A stretch of 64,000 nt of DNA from Acidobacteriota bacterium. GTDB lineage: Bacteria > Acidobacteriota > Blastocatellia > Pyrinomonadales > Pyrinomonadaceae. This document shows, in pieces, positions 1 to 9,900 of the stretch. Within the stretch, counting starts at the first letter, position 1. Every line of letters starts with the position of its first letter. The stretch spans positions 19,865 to 83,864 of the forward strand of contig QHXQ01000028.1 of NCBI GenBank assembly GCA_003223935.1, in the 5' to 3' direction. The position numbers were made by a program, and so were the translations under genes. The notes beneath the pieces were generated by a model. It did not search any database. It worked only from the letters and a program-made list of their open reading frames with translations, and was not told the DNA's origin.

Positions 1-54
1 CGTCGGTCGCCCGCAGGCTGTGCTGATTGTTGGCCGCAAGTGATGGAAATGGAA

Positions 55-130
55 TGGCGTCCCGTACGGGAATCGAACCCGTGTTGCCGCCGTGAAAGGG
101 CGATGTCCTAGGCCACTAGACGAACGGGAC
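55..130 (-). tRNA. tRNA-Glu (anticodon TTC)
   Basis: On the minus strand a full cloverleaf can be folded. The acceptor stem GTCCCGT pairs with ACGGGAC, and the anticodon loop CTTTCAC carries TTC. The T-loop contains GGTTCGATTCC, the discriminator is G, and the CCA end is encoded at 57-55. No integrase or attachment-site duplication is visible next to it. Confidence 0.95.
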
Positions 131-393
131 GCGAAGACGCAATTTTCAGTTACGTTAACGCACCCTTGACGGGCTGTCAAATATGCTCATCCGACCCTGC
201 GCGCCAGACTTGAATGGCATGTAGTCGCCTGAAAAGTTGAGCGACCTGCGGGACTTGTGTGCTTGATAGTTGATGGGCATGGCGCGGGTTGCTGTGGAGC
301 ACGCTTCGGTGGTAGTTATGCTGCGCACTGCTTTAGCGTTAACTGGAAGATGTCCGGTTTTTATAGCTTCGATCAATGAAAGGAATAGCTGGC

Positions 394-609
394 ATGGGTG
401 AACAAGAGGCGAGCGGTAACGTGTCGTATGAAGTGCGTGTGACGCCGGGGCGGGCGGGGGCTGATCCGTCTGCGCCGGACTGGCAGGTGTGCGAGTTGGA
501 GGACGGCGAAATCCAAGATAGCGCAGACATCTACGACAATCTGACGCTCGAAGAGGCGAACAATCTGGCCGCGATGTGGACGCGCAAGAAAGAGGAAGCG
601 GAACTGTGA
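394..609 (+). CDS. Small acidic protein of unknown function
   Basis: A 71-residue acidic protein beginning MGEQEASGNVSYEVRV. The ATG at 394 is preferred over the in-frame ATG at 376 because AAAGGA at 379-384 then sits 9 nt upstream as a ribosome binding site. No signal peptide or membrane segment is visible. The C-terminus is charged and probably helical (EEANNLAAMWTRKKEEAEL). I do not recognise the family. It stands alone, with 250-nt gaps on both sides in which I see no other gene. Confidence 0.6.
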   Translation: MGEQEASGNVSYEVRVTPGRAGADPSAPDWQVCELEDGEIQDSADIYDNLTLEEANNLAAMWTRKKEEAEL

Positions 610-865
610 GTCCGCTCGAACGCATAACCGATCAGTGGCTTGAACCGCGAGCAATGAATTAAGCCGCACGCGGACAAAGAGCGCCTGCGGCGATGCAACA
701 GCAGTGTCGGGCCGCGTCGGGCATCCTTCCGTCGCGGCAGGCGCATCGCATGGGCACACGTGGCTCTGAAGCGCGTCTGTCGTGAGTCTGTCATTCCTCC
801 GACTTAGTTGGCAATTACCCGTGCGCGGCGGCGCGAACCGTCGCGCACATGGACGACGTGAGGTG

Positions 866-2719
866 ATGATGAAGCCGGCCAAGTTACTGCGCGTCTGTGT
901 GCTGTCTGTGTTGCTCCTCGCGCCCGTCGCCGTGTCGGGCCAGAAGGTCATGCCTGCGCCCACGCCGAGCGATGAAGCACGGCAGGCCAACAAGGAGCTT
1001 GAAGCGCAGGCGCTGGCGCTGCTCGACGGGGTCGTTGACGAGACGTCAAGCCTCAAGCTGCCGGAGAATCGCATCCGCTTGCAGGCAGCGGCCGCCGAGT
1101 TGTTGTGGCCGCGCGACAAGGCGCGGGCGCGCGAACTCTTCGGCGCAGCGATGAACGATCTGACCGGCGTGATGAGCGGCATAGCGAGCGACGATCCGCA
1201 ATACTACAATCGGATCAACGTGCCCGCGCAGTTGCGCCAACAGTTGCTGCAAATCATCGCCCGGCGCGATCCGAAACTGGCGCTCGACTTCTTGCACGCC
1301 ACACACCAACCGCCACCGCCGCAACAACTCGGCGCGAACTACCGCCAGCCCGACCCGGATTTAGTGCTCGAAGTGAATCTCGCGGAACAAGTCGCCGCCG
1401 CCGACCCGCAACAGGCCCTGCGTCTGGCCGAAGAGACTTTGAATAAAGGTCTCTCTTACAACCTGTCGGGCGTGCTCGATCAGTTGCGCCAGAAGAACCC
1501 TGAAGCGGCCAACAAACTGGCGGGCGAGATCATACAGAAGTTGCGCCCCGCAGACTTCATGGATAATTACGGCGCGGCCAACGTGGCTACATATCTGCTC
1601 CAAATGACGCGACCCGCCGAGCCGGCCGGCAACAATCAACAGATCGTCAACTTGCCCAACCCGCGCCAACTGCATGTGGACGAACAGGCGCGCCGCGATC
1701 TCATCCAGATGATGGCGCGCGTGCTGCTCAACGCGACGGGCGCGCAGCAACGTTCGGGCAACTTGTACGGTCTGGTCTCGGCGTTGCAACAGACGCTGCC
1801 GGAAGTGGATCGTTATGCGCCGGAACAGGCGGCGGCGTTGCGGCGGCGTTTGAACGAAGTCGAGCAGACGATGAATCCGCAAGCCGCACTGTGGCGACAG
1901 TACCAGCCGCTCATACAGGACGGCACGACGGACGCTCTGCTCGACGCGGCCGCGAGCGCGCCGCCGGAGATACGCGGCCAGTTGTATCAAGCGGCGGTCG
2001 GGCACGCGCTCAATGACGGCGGGTTGGAGCGCGCACGCGAACTCGTCAACGCGCGCGTGAAGAATAAAGATGAGCGCACACAGGTGCTGCGCGAGTTAGA
2101 GCAGCGCGCGCTCTGGCAAGCGGCGGAACAGGGCGACGTGGAGCAGACGCTCCATCTGCTCGAACACGTCCGCACGCCGGGCGAGCGGCTGAACTTCATG
2201 CTCAATTTGGCGCGCATGCTGCACAGCAAAGGGCAGACGCAACAAGCGCGGCGTGTCGTTGACGAGGCCGCCAATCTGTTGGACGGGCGCGCGCAAAACG
2301 CCGAACAGTTCAATCTGCAAATACAGGTCGCGCAAGGATATGTGCCGCTTGCACCGGCGCGCGCTTTCGAGATCGTCGAAGCGCGGATCGATCAACTCAA
2401 CGAGCTGATCGCGGCTGCGGCCGTCGTTGATGGCTTCGGGCAGGATCAGTTTGAGCAGGATGAACTACGCATGCAGGGCGGTAATATGTTGAGTTCTTTG
2501 ATCGAGCAGTGCAGCGCCACGCTGGCCGCTTTGGCGCGCACGGACTTCGCGCGGGCACGCGCGGGCGCGGATAGATTTCAACGCACAGAGGCGCGCTTGC
2601 ACGCGCGCCTCGCCATCGTTCAACTCATCCTGTCCGAGCAAGAGAAGAACAACGAAGGCCGACCTATACTAAACAGAACCGGCGTCGTGTTCTCATCTGG
2701 CGGTGGGATTATTGATTAA
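866..2719 (+). CDS. Secreted helical-repeat protein of unknown function
   Basis: About 617 residues from an ATG at 866, with a second ATG at 869; GAGG lies at 860-863. Residues 1-25 form a signal peptide (KLLRVCVLSVLLLAPVAVSG), so the product is exported. The remainder is almost wholly alpha-helical and rich in Ala, Gln, Leu and Arg. Recurrent AARELLxxA-like segments resemble degenerate TPR or Sel1-type helical pairs. No catalytic motif is seen. It ends 10 nt from the convergent selD stop codon. Proteins of this type are common in Acidobacteriota, but I cannot assign a function. Confidence 0.75.
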   Translation: MMKPAKLLRVCVLSVLLLAPVAVSGQKVMPAPTPSDEARQANKELEAQALALLDGVVDETSSLKLPENRIRLQAAAAELLWPRDKARARELFGAAMNDLTGVMSGIASDDPQYYNRINVPAQLRQQLLQIIARRDPKLALDFLHATHQPPPPQQLGANYRQPDPDLVLEVNLAEQVAAADPQQALRLAEETLNKGLSYNLSGVLDQLRQKNPEAANKLAGEIIQKLRPADFMDNYGAANVATYLLQMTRPAEPAGNNQQIVNLPNPRQLHVDEQARRDLIQMMARVLLNATGAQQRSGNLYGLVSALQQTLPEVDRYAPEQAAALRRRLNEVEQTMNPQAALWRQYQPLIQDGTTDALLDAAASAPPEIRGQLYQAAVGHALNDGGLERARELVNARVKNKDERTQVLRELEQRALWQAAEQGDVEQTLHLLEHVRTPGERLNFMLNLARMLHSKGQTQQARRVVDEAANLLDGRAQNAEQFNLQIQVAQGYVPLAPARAFEIVEARIDQLNELIAAAAVVDGFGQDQFEQDELRMQGGNMLSSLIEQCSATLAALARTDFARARAGADRFQRTEARLHARLAIVQLILSEQEKNNEGRPILNRTGVVFSSGGGIID

Positions 2720-2729
2720 CGTCGCGCGC

Positions 2730-3758
2730 TCATTGCACGACGATTGAATGCGCGCCGCGCGCTGTGGCGCGACCGATGATGGCGGCGTCGGGATAGCGTT
2801 CGTGCAGCCGCGCGAGCAGCGCGTCGGCGCGTGCGGGCGCGATGGAGATCAACAGCCCGCCGGCCGTCTGCGGATCGAAGAGCAGACTCGCAAGCGTCGG
2901 ACTGATCGCCTCGGCGAGTCGCACATCATCACCCACATAAGCGCGGTTCGTCTTATCACCACTCGTCAACAATCCTTGCGCCGCGAGTTCGAGCGCGCCC
3001 GCAATCAAAGGCACGCGCGCCGCCTCAAGCTCAAGCGTCACGCCGCTCGCCCGCGCCAACTCCCAAGCGTGTCCGAGCAGTGCGAAGCCGGTCACGTCCG
3101 TCGCCGCGTGCGCGCCGCACTCTTGCATCGCCTGAGCCGCTTCGTGCCCCGCGAGCAGCATCGTGTCGAGCGACGCTTTCATCACTTCCGGCGCAGCCTT
3201 GCCAAACTTGATGCCGGTCGAGATGACGCCCGTGCCGATGGGCTTCGTCAAAATGATCGCATCGCCCGCTTGCGCGCCGCGATTGGTGATGATCTGTTGT
3301 GGATGAATCGTGCCGGTGACGGCATAGCCGAACATGATCTGCGGATCGTCAACGCTGTGCCCGCCGACGAGCGCGACGCCATGCGCGGTCAGCACGTCGA
3401 GACCGCCGCGCATGATCTCTGCGAGGAGTGAAAAGTCGAGGCCCTTTTTCGGAAAGCAGGTGATGGCGAGCGCCGTAATGGGCGTGCCGCCCATGGCCCA
3501 CACGTCGTTGATCGAATTGAGCGCGGCGATGCGGCCGTAATCATACGGGTCATCAACAATGGGCGTGAAGAAGTCCACGGTCTGCACGAGCGCGAGGTCG
3601 TCGCGGAGTAGATACACGCCGGCGTCGTCCGCCGTCTCGATGCCGACGAGCAGATTGGGATTCGTAGGGATGTGGAGACCGCTCAACACGTGAGCGAGTT
3701 CGCTCGGCGCGAGTTTCGCCGCTCAACCGGCGCACGCGACCATCTCGGTCAGACGCAT
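2730..3758 (-). CDS. selD: Selenide, water dikinase containing selenocysteine
   Basis: SelD makes selenophosphate from selenide and ATP, the selenium donor for Sec-tRNA and selenouridine. Read from the ATG at 3758, preceded by a strong GGAGGTG site at 3763-3769, the gene encodes 342 residues, close to the family norm. Its start reads [30 protein letters not shown]. The TGA at 3725-3723 falls exactly where SelD has its catalytic Cys or Sec. Downstream the family motifs are intact: [53 protein letters not shown] and [10 protein letters not shown] therefore read the UGA as Sec, not as a disruption. A short stem-loop just downstream could be the bacterial SECIS. No selA, selB or tRNA-Sec lies in this window. 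Confidence 0.92.
3692..3705 (-). promoter_or_regulatory. Candidate bacterial SECIS hairpin in selD
   Basis: On the coding strand GAGCG and CGCTC form a perfect 5-bp stem around AACT. A register shift gives CGAG/CTCG around CGAA. The apical loop begins about 22 nt after the UGA, within the usual spacing for a bacterial SECIS. The call rests on position and fold only. Confidence 0.5.
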
Positions 3759-3832
3759 GAAGCACCTCCATTCAAAAGTTGGCCGGTAGCTTAACAGCGC
3801 CGCGCGTCTCGTCCAAATTGCGTGTGGTACAA

Positions 3833-3906
3833 GTCAGTACCGCCTGCGGTAGCGGGCGGGTCTCGGTTGCGCTACAGACCCGCCCGCTACCGCAGGCGGT
3901 ACTGAC
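3833..3906. repeat. Perfect 31-bp inverted repeat, copy 1
   Basis: Arms 3833-3863 and 3876-3906 are perfect reverse complements around a 12-nt loop. The left arm begins GTCAGTACCGCCTGCGGTAG. A near-identical element lies at 52983-53056. It starts 4 nt beyond the macroglobulin stop codon, so in RNA it would form a very stable hairpin that could terminate or stabilise that transcript. No T-run follows, so it is not a canonical intrinsic terminator. It is probably a REP-type dispersed palindrome. Confidence 0.85.
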
Positions 3907-3910
3907 CTAA

Positions 3911-6900
3911 TTACTGCCTCGCCTGCTGAGTCTGCTGACGTTCGACTACATTAAACCTCGTCGGCGCAAGCACCATCCGCGCTTCGGGATTGTAGTAGTC
4001 GTAGAGGACGGAGGGCGCGGTCTGCGCGTTGAGACCGTAGCGTGGGCGGAAATTAAAAGTGAAGTGCGTGCCGCCAGCGCGCGGCCACAGATAGACGATC
4101 AGACGATCCGGCAGAATATCGTAGCCGTTCAAATCCCAGCCCGACTCTTTCATCGCGCGTTCAAGCGACGCGCGATCCACATCCGCGCCGGGCGGCAAGC
4201 CCACTTCCGCGAGCATCATTCCGTAGCCACTGAAACCGATGCGCTCGGCCTCGACGCGACACGTTACCTCTTCGCCCGCCGCCGCTCGCGTCTTGTCGAA
4301 GTTCACCGCGAGCCGCAGCGTGTTCGACACTAGTGCCGATGCGTGCTGCATCGCTTCAGTCGCATGGACAGACCAAGGCACATAGTAAGTCGTCACAATT
4401 TGTGCGACCGTCTTACTCGCGCCGCTCGCGCGTCTGATCTCGATCCGATTCAACCCCGACGCGATGGAGCGCGACAAGTCGAGCGCGAGCGGCGCATCGA
4501 ATCGTTCATCGCTCGGCAAATCCAACGTGCCGGCGCGTTGGCCATTGACGAAAACCTCGACGGTCTCAACAGCACGCGACGCGGGCGCAGACTCATGTCC
4601 GCTTGCACCCGCGCCGCGTTCAGGGGAGAGAGCCACGAGCGCATCGAGCACGTTAACGGTCGCCTGCGTCGAGAGCCAGACGCCGTGAGCGTCCTTGTTG
4701 CGCAACAGAAAGATGAGACCGCGATTAGCCAGATCATCAACAGGCAATGAGTCAGCTTGTTCCGGCTGCCCACTGCCCACTGCCTGCTGCCTACTGCCTG
4801 CCGTTTTCGTCAATGCTTGCACGACGAGCGCGGTCGTCTCAATGCGACCGGCGAGACCCCAACCGTAGAAGGGCGTGTTGGTTTCGAGCGCCCAGTACGC
4901 GCCGCCCGCTTCTTCGTGCGCGAGCGCACGCAGCTTCGCCGTCGCTTTCACTATCGCGTCGGGCGGCGCACCGCCATCAATCGCAGCGAGCGTGTAGGCG
5001 GCGATGAAGTAAGGCTCATCCACATCGTCCAAGTGACCGGCGAGGAACGCGAGCGCATGCGCAAGCGGCGTCGGTCGCGGCGCACGCGCAGGGTCTTTGC
5101 TCGTTGCTTGCGCAGACATAGGAGAAATTTGCGTTGGCGACTGAGACGACGCTGGTTGTGTCGGTGTTTTGGTTTTGTCCGCATCGTCTTTGTGCATGGC
5201 CAACACGCGCGCGATGTAGGCGGTGAGCAAGAGCGTGCGCCGACCAGATTGTTTCTTGTCCCATTCGGAAGCGGGCCAACTGCCGTCCTGTTGTTGCTGT
5301 TGGACGAGCCACGTGCGCGCCGCTTGTAAGACATCTTCGTCAACTTCGATGAACGGGCTTGCGTCTTCGAGGAAACGCACGGCGTAGGCTGTGAGCGCGA
5401 GGTCTGCGTCGCCGCGCCCCCAATAGCTGAAGCCGCCGCCGGGCGCGCGATAGGAGAGCAGCCGTTCGTAGCCCGCGCGCAGATACTTTTCGGCTTTGAC
5501 GGCGACGGCCGGCCGGCCCGCGTCGTCGCCGTGCAGATGTTTGTAGTGGCGTAGGACGAGCAGGCTCGGATAGGTCGAAGAGATAGTCTGCTCCGCGCAA
5601 CCATATGGGCGCTCCATGATCGCTTCGACGCTCTCGATCACGTGCGTCATTAAATTCGGATACAACTTCAACTCCGCATGCGCCGAACGCGGGATCGCAT
5701 TCGCGGGCACGCTCACGTCAAGCATGCCGCTGCCATTGATCAATTGCACATTCGATTGCGCGATCTCTTCGCCGTCAGGATGGACGTTGACCGGCCGCTC
5801 AATCGCATCGCTCGCGTCGCGGCCGATGGCCGTGACGCGCTGCTTGCCGTCTTTCACCGACGCGATGGCGCGGAAGCCGAATAGCTCGCGCGTCGCATCG
5901 CCTGCGGGCACGTTCGCGTGTCGCTCGCCATCGGTCAGGAGTGTGAACCAGTCGGCGGGTTTGATCTGAACAGAAACCTGCTGCGGCTTGTCCAAGTAAT
6001 TGCGCAGGACGACCGGCAGCATGATCTCGTCGCCTTCGGTTAAGATGCGCGGCGGATCGTGCTCGACGAAGAACGGTTGAAAGGCGCGTATCTCGCGCTC
6101 GACCGCGCCGACCTGTCCATCTTCCGTTGAGCCGAAGACCGATAGCTTCCAAGTCGTGATGTTATCGGCCAGCTTAAACGAAAGCTGTGCGCGCCCGCTT
6201 CTGTCTGTTTCAAGCGACGGTTGCCACAGCAAAGTCTCAGGGAAGTATTCGCGCAAACGCGGCGTCGCCGTCTCGCCGCTCTTGGTCACAAGGTTCACGC
6301 CCGGCCGCAGGAGCGCGAGGTTCTTCATCTGCCGGCCGTTGCTCGGCAGGTTCGTGAACTGCCGCGTCACTTGAGACGTTGTGGCGTCCACCACAGTCGC
6401 ACCGCTTGATGTGATCTCAACTGTCTCAGCGATACTGCCGACCTGAAGCATGCCATCGAGTTTCGTCAGACTGGACGAATGCACGGGCACGTCCGTGAAC
6501 GTCAAATCCTTGAAGCCCGCCATTGAGAAGACGACCGTATAGATGCCGGCCGGCAAGTTGCGCAGCAGATACTTGCCTTCAGCGTCGCTCGTGGCGCTGA
6601 AAGTCTGCGCGCTGATGCTGTGCTTCGCCTGCACGGTTGCATTGGCCACGACCGCACCCTGCGGATCGGTGATCGTGCCGCTGATTGCGCCGCTCCCGCC
6701 AATGAACTGCACGGGCGTGGCGGTGGGTTGCGGCGTCTTGTCTTTGGCTGCTTGCTCGGTGACGATGCGCATGAAACTTGCCACGTCGAAATCGTCCGTC
6801 GTGCCTTCCTTGCCATCGGGGCCGGCGCTGCGCAGGTCTATGTAGTTGACGCTCTCGGTGACGGGCGTGATCTCCGTGCGCTCTTTGGGCTGCTCGCCGT

Positions 6901-9900
6901 ACTTCGCGTAAGACTGCACCACGACGCGATCCGTGTAGCGCGCGTCCTGCCGGAACGTTGGATAGAAAGGATGACCCCAAGGATCGCGCAAAGCGTTCGC
7001 ATCAACACTTGAGCGCGCGAGTGCCGCGTTGAACTCCGCGCTGTTCTGCGGGAAGTGTCTGGTCGCATCGAACTCGCGCATGAGCGCAGCATCAACCTGT
7101 GCGCGCACGTCCGTGCTGTAGTCAATCACCGCCGTCCAGACGTTAACATCATCGGCCTGCGGATCGTTTGCCAACTCAAATCTCTGATCGGGGCCGCTGC
7201 TCTCGACCACGATGCGATACTGCGTGCCCACTGCGTCGAAACTCAAACGATAAGCTTGTCCCCAAGGATCGCGCAGCGTCTCGAAGTTAATACCTTCGCG
7301 CGCGAGTTCATCCTTCAGCGTCGCGGCATCGCGGATGAAGAGACCTGTGCGCGCATGGAAACGCGCGCCGGCGCGGTTGATCGCTTCGCCGTTGAAACGG
7401 AAGTAGGGGCGCGTGAAGCGCGCGGCGACGAAATCATCCGACGTGTCGAAACGTTTGTCCGCGCCCGCGCTCATGATCTCAAGCACATCGTTGGCGCGTT
7501 CAACCGAGAAGCGCGCGCGATAAGGCGTGCCCCAAGGATCGCGCAGTGCGTTGAAGCTGACGCCCGACACAGACAGCAGCCGGCGCATGACGGCTTCATC
7601 CGTCGGATAGATTGATTGTGCGTCGTACCGTCCATTGAGCGTCTTGGTCAACAGAGAGAGTTGCGCCTTGACGAGCTTATCGAAGATGGCGCTCTCGTTC
7701 GCCTCCAAGTCATCGCCGCCGAACAAGCGCGGCTCAAGCCCGCCGTCGCGCAGGAGAATCTCTGCGACGAGATCGAGATCAAGCGGGATCGGTTGCGCTA
7801 GATCGATCCGGTTCAGGTCGTTGCGCGTGAAACCTGCGAGCGCGTCCGAGCCGTGCCAGTAGCGATAGAGACTGTAGAAACTGTTCGTGCCAAACTCGCT
7901 ATCGGTGCGCGCGCGTTCTTCGACCGCTTCGTCAAAGACGACGACACCGAGCGCGCTCTCTGCGTTGCGCCCCGTTGCATCGCGGACGCGAAAACTCGCG
8001 TGCGCGTCTTCGCCCGGTTGGTACTCCGCCTTGCTCAACTGCACGTCGAGTTGCAGATCGCGTCTGCGCGGAAAGAGCACAGTGCGCGAGCCGGCCGTGT
8101 AATCGTAATTATCGTTGTCGCCATTGCGCGCGCCGAAGACATAAGCTGCGATTGTGATCTCGTCATGAAACTCAGGCGTGAAAGGGAGCGTGACGGTCGC
8201 GCGCCCGTCGTGCAACTCGACAAGTTGCGAGCGCAAGACGAGCGCATCGCGCGCCACGTCCAAGCCCAATTTCAACTCCGGTACGTTGGCCGTAATCTCG
8301 ACCTGCACAGGCTCGCCCGGCCGGTACAGAGCCTTATCGGTGGCGACGCGGACGACTGTGTCGTCACTCGGATAGAACTCCTCCGTGTGCTGACCGCTCT
8401 GCCCCTTGTCGTCGCGCGCGTTGAATTGCAGTTCAACCTGTCTTGATCCGTCGGCCTGATGTTTGGGCAGTACGAGACCTGTGACCTTCGCCACACCGTA
8501 CTTGTTCGTTTTGATCGTTTGCAGCGCGGGCGCGCTTGATTTGTGCGCTTGCGCGTCGTCGTTCTCTTCAGCTTCGCGGATCGTGACGGCGCAGGGGGCG
8601 GGTGTGCCGTCGGCGTAAGAGGTCGAGACATAGAACTCCATCGGCATGTTGCGCGCTTGCTGTGACGGCCCTTCGAGCACATAGATGTGGATCGGGTCGT
8701 GCGTCAGACGCAAGTCGAAGCGGCGTTGTTCAGTGCGATTGGTCGTCGGGTCTGTGAAGTAGGCGGCGTAAGTTAGATCGCGAAAGCGCGCATAGTTCTC
8801 GTCGGCGAAATCATCTTGCGCGGGTTTCAAGTTAATGTGCGCGATGAAGCGGCCCGCGGCGTCGGTCTCGCCTTCGTACTTGTCCGCCTCTTCAATGTCC
8901 CACTTCTGCTCGCGATAGTTCCATTTGCGTTCGGTCTCGCGCACGACGCGCACGTGCCCGCGCTTGACCGGCTCGCCAAATAGATAATCGGCGCGCACCT
9001 CGACTTCAGCGTTCTGCCCCGGCAGATAAAACTGACGGTCGGGCTTGACGCCCACGACGAAGTTTGGCAACTCGTAACGACTGATGCGCACGTTGGCCGT
9101 TGCTTCAGAGTCTTCGTAGCACCCGTCTTCGATCTTCACGTTGAGCCGGTAATCACCGAGCCGCGTGTTGTCGGGCACAAGCCAATCGGCGCTCGCCACG
9201 CCGAAGCGCGAAGTCTTGAGCGTGGCGTTGAAGACGGTCGTGTCTTCTGGATCGCTGATGTAGAGTTGCGCCTCCGTGTTGGCAAGCGCATGCTTCGCCG
9301 GATCGAAGATGAGCGCGCGGACGTGCAAGGTCTGGCCCGGTTGATAGAGCGGCTTGTCTGTGCTGATGAGAAGCTGCGCGGTGCGCTCGAAATCGAATTC
9401 GCTTTCGGCCGTCTGCGCGAAATCGCCGCGCCGTGCAGTGATCTTGATCTCTGCGTCCTCATCGTCAATCTCGCGCGGCAACTTGAAATCCAACGCGACA
9501 TCGCCCTGCGCATCGGTCACGCCCGCAGCTTTCAACACCACGTCGTCGCCATTCGCGCCATCGAACGTCACCGCGCCTTCGACGCGGACGCTCGCCACAG
9601 GCTGTGCCGTGAGCGGGCGCTGCGCGTGGATGTGCGCGCGATAGGTCTGCCCTGAACGCGCAGAGCGCGGCGCGGCGACATGCAACTCGAACAGGTCAGG
9701 CGCTTGCAGTTGACTGACGGAGACGACGCCTTCAGCCAATACGAGTTCTGCGCCTGCGTTTGCCTGCGTGATGCGATAGTGCAGGCGATACCAAAGAAGT
9801 TGCGCGCGTTCGTTGTCGTCAAGCGCAGACAAAAGCGACGGCGCAAGCGGCACAGTCAGCCGACTCGCGCCAATGTTGATCTGTTCGGCACGCACGGTTG

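Noticed and set aside
1..200. An integrated element at the tRNA-Glu gene
   Set aside because: No integrase, no duplicated tRNA 3' end and no phage-like genes are visible in the window.
2730..3758. selD as a pseudogene broken by a stop codon
   Set aside because: The stop is a TGA at the exact catalytic Cys/Sec position, the ribosome binding site belongs to the upstream ATG, and there is no other damage in the gene.
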